From Eubacterium sp. CAG:841 (lineage in GTDB: Bacteria > Bacillota > Clostridia > Oscillospirales > CAG-272): DNA of 10,397 nucleotides. A program made the position numbers and the translations under genes. The stretch covers positions 35,956-46,352 of the forward strand of contig FR898234.1 of NCBI GenBank assembly GCA_000437375.1, read 5' to 3'. Shown piece after piece: positions 1 through 6,657 of this stretch (position 1 is its first letter; every line of letters begins with the position of its first letter). The notes beneath the pieces are model-generated. The model was not told the origin of the DNA. It searched no databases and was given only the letters and a program-made list of their open reading frames with translations.

Positions 1-1
1 C

Positions 2-403
2 CCCGCCGACAAGGTCGGCGAAGTTGAAAAGCTTCTTTCGGAGAAACAGAAAGGCGAAATGCTTGCTTTCGTCGGCGACGGAATAAATGATGCGCCTGTT
101 CTCTCGCGTGCGGATATAGGAATAGCTATGGGCGCGCTCGGAAGCGACGCGGCAATAGAAGCGGCAGACGTTGTGCTTATGGACGACAAGCCTTCAAAAA
201 TAGCTCTTGCAATGAGAATATCAAAGAAAACGCTTAAGATAGTAAAAGAAAACATCGTGTTCGCTTTAGCTGTAAAGCTTGTATGTCTTGTTCTCGGCGC
301 AATCGGCATAGCAGGAATGTGGATGGCGATATTCGCCGACGTCGGCGTAATGGTAATAGCCGTGCTTAATGCAACAAGAGCGCTTAAAATAAAAACGGAG
401 TGA
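2..403 (+). CDS. Zn2+/Cd2+/Pb2+-type P1B ATPase, C-terminal fragment
   Basis: This is the last 133 residues of a heavy-metal-exporting P-type ATPase; the 5' part lies outside the window. The frame is open from base 2 and begins with PADKV, the family's conserved stretch ahead of the hinge. The hinge motif GDGINDAP follows at fragment residues 25-32 and closes the phosphorylation domain. Two membrane helices follow, at about residues 84-103 and 105-124. The first carries a lysine (K92, in NIVFALAVK) and the second an aspartate (D113, in IFADVG). In ZntA/CadA-type pumps a Lys and an Asp at these places help define Zn/Cd/Pb specificity, whereas Cu pumps carry other motifs there. Known for the family: ATP-driven efflux of divalent metal across the cytoplasmic membrane. 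The internal ATG at 59 is not the start, because the homologous frame continues upstream. Metal-binding N-terminal domains and any regulator cannot be seen here. Confidence 0.93.
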   Translation, partial: PADKVGEVEKLLSEKQKGEMLAFVGDGINDAPVLSRADIGIAMGALGSDAAIEAADVVLMDDKPSKIALAMRISKKTLKIVKENIVFALAVKLVCLVLGAIGIAGMWMAIFADVGVMVIAVLNATRALKIKTE

Positions 404-429
404 AAAAAATCACTCCGTTTTCTTATTTT
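392..429 (+). terminator. Rho-independent terminator of the metal ATPase gene
   Basis: A perfect 12-bp inverted repeat (AAAACGGAGTGA at 392-403, TCACTCCGTTTT at 410-421) has a six-A loop and is followed by a T-rich tail. The left arm ends in the TGA stop codon of the ATPase gene, so the hairpin starts inside the coding region. It separates the ATPase gene from the next operon. Confidence 0.88.
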
Positions 430-433
430 GCTA

Positions 434-461
434 TTTATTTTTCCGTATTTTGTGCTATACT
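434..461 (+). promoter_or_regulatory. Predicted extended -10 promoter of the D-Asp ligase operon
   Basis: TATACT at 456-461 is preceded by TG one base upstream (TGCTATACT), forming an extended -10 element. A weak -35-like TTTATT lies at 434-439 with a 16-base spacer. Transcription would start near 468, leaving a short leader of about 27 bases before the TTG start at 495. The gap between the terminator and this gene is too short for a structured regulatory RNA. Confidence 0.55.
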
Positions 462-480
462 ATCTCTATCAATGATTTAT

Positions 481-486
481 AAGAGG
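481..486 (+). promoter_or_regulatory. Ribosome binding site that fixes the TTG start
   Basis: AAGAGG ends eight bases before the TTG at 495. No in-frame ATG with a comparable site lies near it, and family similarity begins right after this codon, so TTG is taken as the true start. Confidence 0.75.
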
Positions 487-494
487 TTTTCATT

Positions 495-1715
495 TTGGAA
501 TCTGCAAAAATAACGCCCGTGCTTTTGGGAGCCGATCTTAATTCATACAGCGTTGCGCGCGCATTTTCGGAATATTGCGGCGCGGTCTCTTACGCTTTCG
601 GAAAGTATCCGCTCGGTACGACAAACCATAGCGATATAGTAAAGTTCACGGTCGAAAAAGGACTCTCCGACGACGCTGTTACCGTTTCTCTGCTCCTTTC
701 ATTTGCTAAAGAGCACGCAGGCGATGAGCTTTATCTTTTCGGCTGTACGGACGAATATGCGGAAATGATAATAAGAAACAGAGATGTACTCTCCGGATAT
801 TACTTCTGCCCGTGCGTGTGCCTTGAAACTGCCGAAAAGCTTGAAACGAAAGAATTCTTCTATTCAATGTGCGAGCAGTATAAAATTCCTTATCCGAAAA
901 CATATATCGTCCGCCCGAATGACTCCATATCCGACCTTTCGGAAAGTACAATAGGGTTTAACTACCCCATAATCATAAAGCCGTCACATTCCTCATCATA
1001 TTGGAAACATCCTTTTGACGGAATGAAAAAAGTTTATTCTGCGAAAGACAAAAGGGAAGCCTCTGCGATTCTCTCGAAAATTTTCGGCGCAGGATATACG
1101 GAATCCGTCCTTCTTCAGGATATGATTCCGGGAAGCGACTCGCAGATGTACGTTCTGACCTGCTATTCCGGCATTGACGGCAAGGTGAAAAGGGCATGTC
1201 TCGGTCATGTTCTGCTCGAAGAACACACCCCGAAAGGACTTGGAAATCACACAGCGGTAATAACGGAAAACCGCCCCGAAATCACAGATGTACTGATAAA
1301 TTTTCTTAATGAAATAGGCTATATCGGTTTTTCAAACTTTGATATAAAACTCGACAGTCGTGACGGAGAGTTCAAGGTATTTGAAATAAACCTGCGTCAG
1401 GGCAGAAGCAATTATTACGTTACAACAGCGGGACAGAACATAGCCGAAACCGTTATATGCGACCGTCACGGTAAGCTTTCAATAACGCCCGAAATATGTG
1501 AAGACGAGGTTTTTTGGTATACAGTGCCGAAGCCTATCATATACAAATATGTGGGAAAAGAAACGGCGCAAAAGCTGAAATCCCTTGTCAAAGAAGGAAA
1601 ATCACGCTCTACCCTTTGGTATGGACGCGACCTTAAAAACCCGAAAAGGCTGTTTTACGTCGCCGTTCACAATGTCCGCTACTACAGTAAATACAGAAAA
1701 AACGGAGATTTATAA
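495..1715 (+). CDS. ATP-grasp D-aspartate ligase (peptidoglycan cross-bridge)
   Basis: This 406-residue ATP-grasp enzyme resembles the D-aspartate ligase of Enterococcus faecium (Aslfm, about 420 residues) in length and motif order. That enzyme activates the beta-carboxyl of D-Asp with ATP and joins it to the epsilon-amine of L-Lys in the peptidoglycan precursor, in the cytoplasm. Visible landmarks are the opening ITPVLLGADLN (residues 6-16), IPYPKTYIVR (131-140), the ATP-binding lysine region IIIKPS with K162, QDMIPGSDSQMY (208-219), CLGHVLLEEHTP (235-246), and the metal- and phosphate-binding end GFSNFDIK (278-285) plus FEINLRQGRS (296-305). E297 and N299 are the likely Mg ligands. A small cysteine patch, CPCVC (105-109), is unusual. 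There are no membrane segments. The start codon is TTG. The gene heads an operon with an aspartate racemase and a Mur ligase, which supports D-Asp as substrate. Another D-amino acid or a non-wall acceptor remains possible; the family call rests on remembered motifs, not a search. Confidence 0.85.
   Translation: MESAKITPVLLGADLNSYSVARAFSEYCGAVSYAFGKYPLGTTNHSDIVKFTVEKGLSDDAVTVSLLLSFAKEHAGDELYLFGCTDEYAEMIIRNRDVLSGYYFCPCVCLETAEKLETKEFFYSMCEQYKIPYPKTYIVRPNDSISDLSESTIGFNYPIIIKPSHSSSYWKHPFDGMKKVYSAKDKREASAILSKIFGAGYTESVLLQDMIPGSDSQMYVLTCYSGIDGKVKRACLGHVLLEEHTPKGLGNHTAVITENRPEITDVLINFLNEIGYIGFSNFDIKLDSRDGEFKVFEINLRQGRSNYYVTTAGQNIAETVICDRHGKLSITPEICEDEVFWYTVPKPIIYKYVGKETAQKLKSLVKEGKSRSTLWYGRDLKNPKRLFYVAVHNVRYYSKYRKNGDL
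1704..1708 (+). promoter_or_regulatory. Ribosome binding site deciding the racemase start
   Basis: GGAGA lies inside the last codons of the ligase gene and ends eight bases before the ATG at 1717. This supports that ATG over longer in-frame starts inside the ligase gene. Confidence 0.8.
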
Positions 1716-1716
1716 A

Positions 1717-2448
1717 ATGTCATCATCGAAGAAAGTTCTCGGTATTCTCGGCGGACTCGGTCCGCTTGCCGGAGTGTATTTCTATCAACTCATAACATCG
1801 CATACAAAAGCCTGCCGCGATCAGGACCACCTCGACGTTATAGTTGTAAGCGGAGCTTCAACTCCCGACAGAACCGATTATATAACAGGAAAAAGTATGG
1901 ATTCTCCTCTTCCCAAAATGAAAGAGGATGTTAAAAAACTCGCCCTCGCCGGAGCGGAAATAATAGCCGTACCTTGCAATACGGCGCACTTCTTTTTCGA
2001 CGAGCTTGACAGCTTTTCCCGCGTTCCCGTGCTGAACATAGTAAGAGAGACCGCCGAGCATATAAAAGCAAAAAACGCAAAAAAGGTCGGCGTTCTGGCA
2101 ACAGACGGAACAGTTCTTTCTGGTTCATACAAGCGTGAGTTCGAGCGACTCGGCATTGAATACGCCGTGCCGTGCGAATGCGACCAGAAAGCGCTTATGG
2201 AAATAATTTATAAAAGTATAAAAGCCTCCGGAAAACCTGATATCGGTCGTTTCAATGAAATAGCCGATAAGCTCCGCGACAAAGGCTGCGATCACCTCAT
2301 ACTCGGTTGCACGGAGCTTTCGCTTCTCCCGAAAGAAGAAATGACGCAAAAAAATATAACCGTAGATTCGCTTTTTGTGCTTGCCAAAAACGCAATCACA
2401 CTCTGCGGAGCAGTTCCCTGTGGCTTTGACGATATATACAATACATAA
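1717..2448 (+). CDS. Aspartate racemase (Asp/Glu racemase family)
   Basis: This 243-residue cytoplasmic, cofactor-independent amino-acid racemase interconverts L- and D-aspartate. It opens with LGILGGLGPLAG (residues 8-19), the family's N-terminal strand and glycine loop. It carries both catalytic cysteines: C87 in AVPCNTAH and C198 in LILGCTEL. Having both fits a two-base racemase rather than the one-cysteine isomerases or decarboxylases of the superfamily. The SGASTPDRT segment (45-53) is typical of the aspartate-racemase branch (COG1794-like) rather than of MurI glutamate racemase. The frame stays open upstream to 1585, but that stretch overlaps the ligase gene in another frame and has no family similarity; the ATG at 1717 has a good ribosome site and gives normal length. 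Only one base separates it from the ligase stop, so translation is probably coupled. Inferred role: supplying D-Asp to the ligase. Relaxed specificity toward glutamate cannot be excluded. Confidence 0.9.
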   Translation: MSSSKKVLGILGGLGPLAGVYFYQLITSHTKACRDQDHLDVIVVSGASTPDRTDYITGKSMDSPLPKMKEDVKKLALAGAEIIAVPCNTAHFFFDELDSFSRVPVLNIVRETAEHIKAKNAKKVGVLATDGTVLSGSYKREFERLGIEYAVPCECDQKALMEIIYKSIKASGKPDIGRFNEIADKLRDKGCDHLILGCTELSLLPKEEMTQKNITVDSLFVLAKNAITLCGAVPCGFDDIYNT

Positions 2449-2456
2449 ATACATAA
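2441..2456 (+). repeat. Tandem 8-bp repeat spanning the racemase stop codon
   Basis: ATACATAA occurs twice back to back, at 2441-2448 and 2449-2456. The first copy ends in the racemase TAA stop; the second provides a further TAA and runs into the next ribosome binding site. It looks like a small slippage duplication without obvious function. Confidence 0.6.
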
Positions 2457-2461
2457 AAGGA
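2456..2461 (+). promoter_or_regulatory. Ribosome binding site deciding the Mur ligase start
   Basis: AAAGGA ends seven bases before the ATG at 2469 but only one base before an in-frame GTG at 2463. Normal spacing therefore favours the ATG. Confidence 0.75.
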
Positions 2462-2468
2462 CGTGCAA

Positions 2469-3923
2469 ATGAAAAGTCTTGTTTCGCTTTTGAAAAATAC
2501 TCCGCACAAGCTTAAAGGTGCCGCAGATGCCAAGATAAGCTCCGTGTGCTATAATTCAAAAAATGCCGATACCGGCTCACTTTTCGTGTGCATAAAAGGC
2601 ATAAAGACGGACGGCCACAATTATGCCGGAGGCGCATATGACAAAGGAGCGAGAGTTTTTGTTTGCGAAAAAGAGCTTTCCCTCCCTGATGACGCAACCA
2701 TTGTTATCGTACCGGATTCACGCGCGGCTCTTGCCGATATTTCCGCCGAATTTTTCGATCATCCCGAAAGATCTCTTAAGATAATCGGCATAACGGGGAC
2801 AAAGGGCAAATCTACCGTCGCACATATGATCCGCCATATTCTCGAATCTTCGGGGATAAGAACCGGAATAATCGGCACCTGTGGAATATCAATAGGCAAC
2901 GTGACACATCCGACCGAAAACACAACGCCCGAAAGCTATGAGCTTTTCCTCGCGCTTTATGAAATGGTTCTTGCCGGATGCAAATGCGCGGTTATGGAGG
3001 TCTCCTCTCAGGCGATGCTGCTTGACAGAGTGCGCGGCATACATTTCTTTGCCGCCGTTATGACAAACCTCTCGCCCGACCATATAGGTCCAGGCGAGCA
3101 TCCCGATTTTGAAAGCTATAAAAACTGCAAAAAAGCACTGTTTATGCGCACCGAAAACGCCGTTCTAAACGCAGACGATGCGTTTTTCGGAGAATTCAGC
3201 CGTGCGGCGCGCGGGAAAAATGTACTTTCATATTCCGTCTATTCCGAAAGCGATTTTCACGGCATCGAGCTTTCATCGCTGGAAAACGCTCTCGGAAAAA
3301 GCTTCACCATAACGGAAAACGGCATATCCGTAACCTTCTGCGTTCCTCTGCCGGGAGATTTTTCGGTCTATAACTCACTTGCCGCAATTGCAGTATGTTC
3401 GCTGCTTGGAGTTTCGCTTCGCGAATGTGCGGAGGCGCTTCCGACAGTGACCGTACCCGGCAGGTTTGAGACCGTGTCGACCGAAGGCAGCGCAATGTTC
3501 GTCATAGATTATGCCCACAACGGAGAAAGCATGGAAAAAGCGATTGCCGCGCTAAGAGAATGTAACCCTTTACGGCTTATATGCCTGTTCGGCTCCGTAG
3601 GATGCCGTACCCAACTGCGTCGGCGTGATCTCGGAAAAGCCGCATCATCAGCCGACTTCTGTATTATAACAAGCGACAATCCCGACACCGAAAATCCGGA
3701 CTCAATAATAGATGAGATCGCCGCAAATGTCACCTCGCCATATGTTCGCTTTGCCGACAGAGCGCAAGCCATAAAATATGCGGTTGAAAACTCCGAAGCA
3801 GGCGATATAGTTCTTCTCGCAGGAAAAGGACACGAAAATTATCAGCTCATCGACGGAAAAAAGCTCCCTTTCTGCGAAAGAGAGCTTATAATGAAATATC
3901 TTAAAGAAAAGCTTACAGTATAA
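2469..3923 (+). CDS. MurE-type UDP-MurNAc-tripeptide ligase, non-DAP motif
   Basis: This 484-residue Mur ligase has the usual three-domain order and length. It would add the third, diamino residue to UDP-MurNAc-L-Ala-D-Glu using ATP in the cytoplasm. The N-terminal UDP-binding domain covers about residues 1-100. The central ATPase domain has the P-loop GTKGKS (110-115), NTTPES (151-156), MEVSSQ (176-181), MTNLSPDH (198-205) and the probable carbamylated lysine K221. The C-terminal domain has GRFE (331-334), IDYAHN (346-351) and GKGHENYQ (452-459). The key oddity is SDNPDTENP (402-410): DAP-adding MurE has DNPR here, while L-Lys enzymes have other residues after DNP, such as A or N. With Asp at this place DAP is unlikely and L-Lys or L-Orn is the better guess. 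The segment GSVGCRTQLRRRDLG (375-389) also departs from the E. coli GGDRDKGKR pattern. It is the last gene of the D-Asp operon, 20 bases after the racemase. It could be the sole MurE or a second paralog. Confidence 0.9.
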   Translation: MKSLVSLLKNTPHKLKGAADAKISSVCYNSKNADTGSLFVCIKGIKTDGHNYAGGAYDKGARVFVCEKELSLPDDATIVIVPDSRAALADISAEFFDHPERSLKIIGITGTKGKSTVAHMIRHILESSGIRTGIIGTCGISIGNVTHPTENTTPESYELFLALYEMVLAGCKCAVMEVSSQAMLLDRVRGIHFFAAVMTNLSPDHIGPGEHPDFESYKNCKKALFMRTENAVLNADDAFFGEFSRAARGKNVLSYSVYSESDFHGIELSSLENALGKSFTITENGISVTFCVPLPGDFSVYNSLAAIAVCSLLGVSLRECAEALPTVTVPGRFETVSTEGSAMFVIDYAHNGESMEKAIAALRECNPLRLICLFGSVGCRTQLRRRDLGKAASSADFCIITSDNPDTENPDSIIDEIAANVTSPYVRFADRAQAIKYAVENSEAGDIVLLAGKGHENYQLIDGKKLPFCERELIMKYLKEKLTV

Positions 3924-3950
3924 AAGCGAAGCCGTCAGGACTTCGCTTTT
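3922..3950 (+). terminator. Bidirectional terminator between convergent genes
   Basis: Perfect 10-bp arms, AAAAGCGAAG at 3922-3931 and CTTCGCTTTT at 3941-3950, flank a nine-base loop. The plus side continues with a T-rich tail; the minus side also ends in TTTT. The left arm starts within the Mur ligase TAA stop. The loop holds the TGA stop of the opposing transporter gene, whose last codons (KKAKS) are encoded by the right arm. Confidence 0.88.
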
Positions 3951-4864
3951 TTATTTTTGTCCTTTATAAATTCGGACATTTGAGCCATAATTACAGACGC
4001 AAACACAAGCGCGCATCCTGCAAGCTCTTTCGGGCTGAGTCTTTCCGAAAGGATAACCCATCCCGCAAGCGCCGAGAAAACGGATTCAAGACTAAGCACT
4101 ATTGATGCCACTGCAGGATCGGCGTATTTCTGACCGAGTATCTGAAGCGTATATGCTATACCGCTTGACATAATACCGGCATAAAGCAGTTCAACCTTTA
4201 TTGCAAGAATTGATGAAATGTCAACTCTATGTTCAAAAATCAGCATAAGCACGGCAGAAAGCGCTCCGCAGACCGCGAATTGAATAAGTGAAAGCAATAT
4301 TCCGTCTGCCATAGGAAATCGCGACACGGCAATAATATGTGCCGTAAAACACATTGCGCATATAAAAAGAAGTACATCTGCCTTATATATTCCGGAAAAT
4401 CCGTTTGAAAGACAAAGCAGATACATCCCCGAAATACATCCCGCAGCTGATACCCACACAATAGGATGAGACTTTTTCCCGAAGAACACGGAAACAACCG
4501 CAACCATTACAACATATGTAGAAGTAAGAAATCCCGCTCTGCCGGAAGCGGCTACACCCTCCGGATATTCGGCTATCCCGAACTGCTGAAAATTGGTTGC
4601 TATACAGAGCAAAACACCGCAAATCAGCCCGCCCACTATTGTCTGTCGCTTTGAAAAAACAGGCTTTGAGCCGATCGTCTTCTTTCTGTTTATCAAAGCT
4701 CTTATTCCTATGACAACAAGCAAAAACAGCGAAGCTATAGCCGATCTTGCCGTATTGAAAGTAAACGAGCCTACCGTATCCGAAGCCGATGTCTGGGCTA
4801 CAAACGCTACGCCCCATATAAGCGCCGTTAAAAGCAATATCAAGCTTCCCTTTATATTTTTCAT
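3935..4864 (-). CDS. EamA/DMT-family transporter
   Basis: This 309-residue integral membrane protein of the drug/metabolite transporter superfamily has about ten hydrophobic helices arranged as two EamA repeats. The first repeat starts at residue 1 with GSLILLLTALIWGVAFVAQ; the second carries the characteristic LESVFSALAGWVILSERLSP stretch near residues 260-279. The family moves small metabolites such as amino acids or nucleotide-related compounds, but the substrate cannot be read from the sequence. The frame stays open for 39 more codons upstream, to 4981, but that stretch is Lys-rich, crosses the predicted promoter and runs into the next terminator. The ATG at 4864 has an AGAGGA site eight bases upstream and opens directly into the first helix, so it is preferred. 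The gene is monocistronic, converges on the Mur ligase gene and shares its terminator. Nothing links it functionally to the neighbours. Confidence 0.9.
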   Translation of the reverse strand: MKNIKGSLILLLTALIWGVAFVAQTSASDTVGSFTFNTARSAIASLFLLVVIGIRALINRKKTIGSKPVFSKRQTIVGGLICGVLLCIATNFQQFGIAEYPEGVAASGRAGFLTSTYVVMVAVVSVFFGKKSHPIVWVSAAGCISGMYLLCLSNGFSGIYKADVLLFICAMCFTAHIIAVSRFPMADGILLSLIQFAVCGALSAVLMLIFEHRVDISSILAIKVELLYAGIMSSGIAYTLQILGQKYADPAVASIVLSLESVFSALAGWVILSERLSPKELAGCALVFASVIMAQMSEFIKDKNKKAKS

Positions 4865-4872
4865 TTCAATTA

Positions 4873-4878
4873 TCCTCT
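4873..4878 (-). promoter_or_regulatory. Ribosome binding site of the EamA transporter
   Basis: On the minus strand, AGAGGA ends eight bases before the ATG at 4864. It argues against the longer upstream reading. Confidence 0.75.
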
Positions 4879-4916
4879 GCAATAAAAACTCTTTTTTCCG
4901 ACATGCGACATTTGAT

Positions 4917-4945
4917 ATTTTAATATATTCCGTCGTTTTTTTCAA
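4917..4945 (-). promoter_or_regulatory. Predicted sigma-A promoter of the EamA transporter
   Basis: On the minus strand, TTGAAA (4940-4945) and TAAAAT (4917-4922) are separated by exactly 17 bases, each close to consensus. The start site would be near 4910, giving a leader of about 45 bases. It sits directly behind the terminator of the preceding minus-strand operon, so the transporter is probably expressed independently. Confidence 0.7.
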
Positions 4946-4970
4946 GTGTTTTTTTGTTTTTTGTCTGATT

Positions 4971-5010
4971 ATAAAAAACATCCGCCCACATATGGGCGGA
5001 TGTTTTTTAT
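4971..5010 (-). terminator. Rho-independent terminator of the nucleoside ABC / CvpA-like operon
   Basis: A perfect 18-bp inverted repeat (4971-4988 with 4993-5010) has a four-base loop and a GC core, TGGGCGGATG on the minus strand, followed by TTTTTT. It begins one base after the TGA stop of the CvpA-like gene. The flanking A-tract means it could also stop plus-strand transcription, though no plus-strand gene needs it. Confidence 0.92.
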
Positions 5011-5011
5011 T

Positions 5012-6631
5012 TCAGTTGAATCCGAAAAGCTTTTTTATACTTTCGACATCATATTCCGAAAATTCGCTTTCAAGCGAGGAAAGGATCTTTTGCGCCTCTT
5101 CTCCGTTTTCTTCAATATAGGATGAAAGTCCGAAAATATCGGCATTACCTGCGCTTGCCGTTTTTTCAACAGCGGACATTATTGTATTTGACTTCGCACA
5201 GGATTTAATTATCTCAACTGCGGAATCGGCGTTTATGTCTGTAGCACCGTACATAGTAACCACTATTTTTGTCATGGCGTCTATTGTATTTTCGGTCTCA
5301 TTTTCGGATATACCCGAATCCGCTTTTGCTTTTCCTATTCCGGTTATTATATCGGTAGTAAGCGATAAAGCAGCCTTTGTCGAACCGTTCTCCGATGCAA
5401 TATCATCTGTAAGCGCGCCGACTACCGATGCAAGAATATCCGCGCTTTCGGGAGTGATTTCGTCAAAGATCTCTCTCACCATCTCTTCGGTTTTTTTCTC
5501 AAAATCGGGAGATTTTGAATCCAGAAGCGAGGTCATCTTTGCCATTTTTCGGGCAAGCTCAATCGCCGATACAAAACCGTAGATATCGTCTGAAACGGTG
5601 TCAGCTGTTGTGTATCTGAATTTTTCAACAATTATAGCAGCGAGCTTGGCTTCGGTGCCTTCACCGTTTGCAATCCCGGAAACGTCTGTTCCGAAAAAGC
5701 TCTCTTTCACATCTATTGCCCATGCAAGCTCTCTGAGCACAAATGCAACAGTCGATCTTCCCACAACCGTCGAATCAAGCTCCTTTACAGCTTTTTTCAA
5801 CGTATCAATATCAATCGAATCAAGTGACGAGCTGACGTTTGCCTCACCTGATACATCGGAAGCTTTAAAATCGGAAAGTACGGAATAAACATCGGCACAC
5901 ACCGAAGCAGATATGGGAACATCCTTTTTCAGCGTCGTGCGCTTGCCGTCTATTTTGTACGATGTAAGATAGCTGTACATAGGAGATGTAACTGCATATG
6001 TAACTTTTGAAAACGCTGTTGCGTTTTCTATTGAAGCGATGTCGATTGATGCGATATTACCGAACAGTTCCCCGTCCGCTTTTATCTCTTCATCCACTTT
6101 TTCGAGCATTCCGCTTTCATTAAGAACACGTCCCGTGTCTTTTATAACTTCTATTGTTCCCGATATCGGCATAAGAATAATGCATGCAAGCACAAGTCCG
6201 ACAACGACGCTGACAAGCGCAGCGAGCAGTCTGTCAAGTCCTGTGCGTTTTTTCTCATTATCCGTCGTAGCCACTGCGTGAGACACAACCTTATATACAA
6301 TGAACATTATTATGCCCGTAAATATCCAAAGCGATATAAACACAAACGGCATAATAAAAGCTGAAAGCATAGGCGAAACAATTTTGAAAAGTCCCGAATA
6401 CTGTACTGCCGAAACAGCGTCCGTGCTTTCGGCAAGCTGAGCTTCAAGCGCCTTTTGAGAAATCGAAAACAACCCGCCCGTAACAGGTTTTGCTATAAAA
6501 AACGCTGCTATTGTGGCTATAAGATGCGCTCCGGCGCGAATAAGACACTGCACAAAATTTCTTTTTATCGAAAGAAGCCCTTCGATAAGCATGAGAATCG
6601 CCGCAGTAATTATCAAAGGTAAATATCCCAT
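5012..6631 (-). CDS. CvpA-like membrane protein with large helical C-terminal domain
   Basis: This 539-residue protein has an N-terminal membrane part and a long polar C-terminal part. Hydrophobic helices lie at about residues 4-22, 29-48, 86-115 and 133-160. The segment before and within the fourth helix (GLDRLLAALVSVVVGLVLA, 131-149) resembles CvpA-family proteins, which are mostly 160-200 residues long. Positive charges (KR at 23-24, EKKR at 126-129) suggest the loops after helices 1 and 3 are cytoplasmic, putting residues 161-539 outside the membrane. That part is rich in Ser, Ala, Asp, Glu, Thr and Ile, looks mainly alpha-helical, and has no motif I recognise. It contains one Cys in each of two places (245, 478) and no repeats clear by eye. 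The ATG at 6631 has GGGAGA seven bases upstream. The gene is last in the nucleoside transporter operon, 26 bases after the second permease and directly before the terminator. Function unknown; the CvpA relation is moderate confidence. Confidence 0.75.
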   Translation of the reverse strand: MGYLPLIITAAILMLIEGLLSIKRNFVQCLIRAGAHLIATIAAFFIAKPVTGGLFSISQKALEAQLAESTDAVSAVQYSGLFKIVSPMLSAFIMPFVFISLWIFTGIIMFIVYKVVSHAVATTDNEKKRTGLDRLLAALVSVVVGLVLACIILMPISGTIEVIKDTGRVLNESGMLEKVDEEIKADGELFGNIASIDIASIENATAFSKVTYAVTSPMYSYLTSYKIDGKRTTLKKDVPISASVCADVYSVLSDFKASDVSGEANVSSSLDSIDIDTLKKAVKELDSTVVGRSTVAFVLRELAWAIDVKESFFGTDVSGIANGEGTEAKLAAIIVEKFRYTTADTVSDDIYGFVSAIELARKMAKMTSLLDSKSPDFEKKTEEMVREIFDEITPESADILASVVGALTDDIASENGSTKAALSLTTDIITGIGKAKADSGISENETENTIDAMTKIVVTMYGATDINADSAVEIIKSCAKSNTIMSAVEKTASAGNADIFGLSSYIEENGEEAQKILSSLESEFSEYDVESIKKLFGFN

Positions 6632-6657
6632 GTTGTGTTCTCCCTTAAATGATGTTT

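Noticed and set aside
404..494. Possible regulatory RNA ahead of the D-Asp ligase operon
   Set aside because: After the terminator only about 27 leader bases remain past the predicted start site, with no further inverted repeats.
1585..1716. Longer N-terminus for the aspartate racemase
   Set aside because: The extra 44 codons overlap the ligase gene and show no family similarity; the ATG at 1717 has a good ribosome site and gives normal length.
4865..4981. Longer N-terminus for the EamA transporter
   Set aside because: The extension is Lys-rich, contains the predicted -10 and -35 boxes and reaches into the terminator; the ATG at 4864 has a well-placed ribosome site.
4593..5120. A 175-codon plus-strand open frame across the transporter 5' end
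   Set aside because: It runs antisense to two genes and through a promoter and a perfect terminator hairpin, with a composition typical of a shadow frame.
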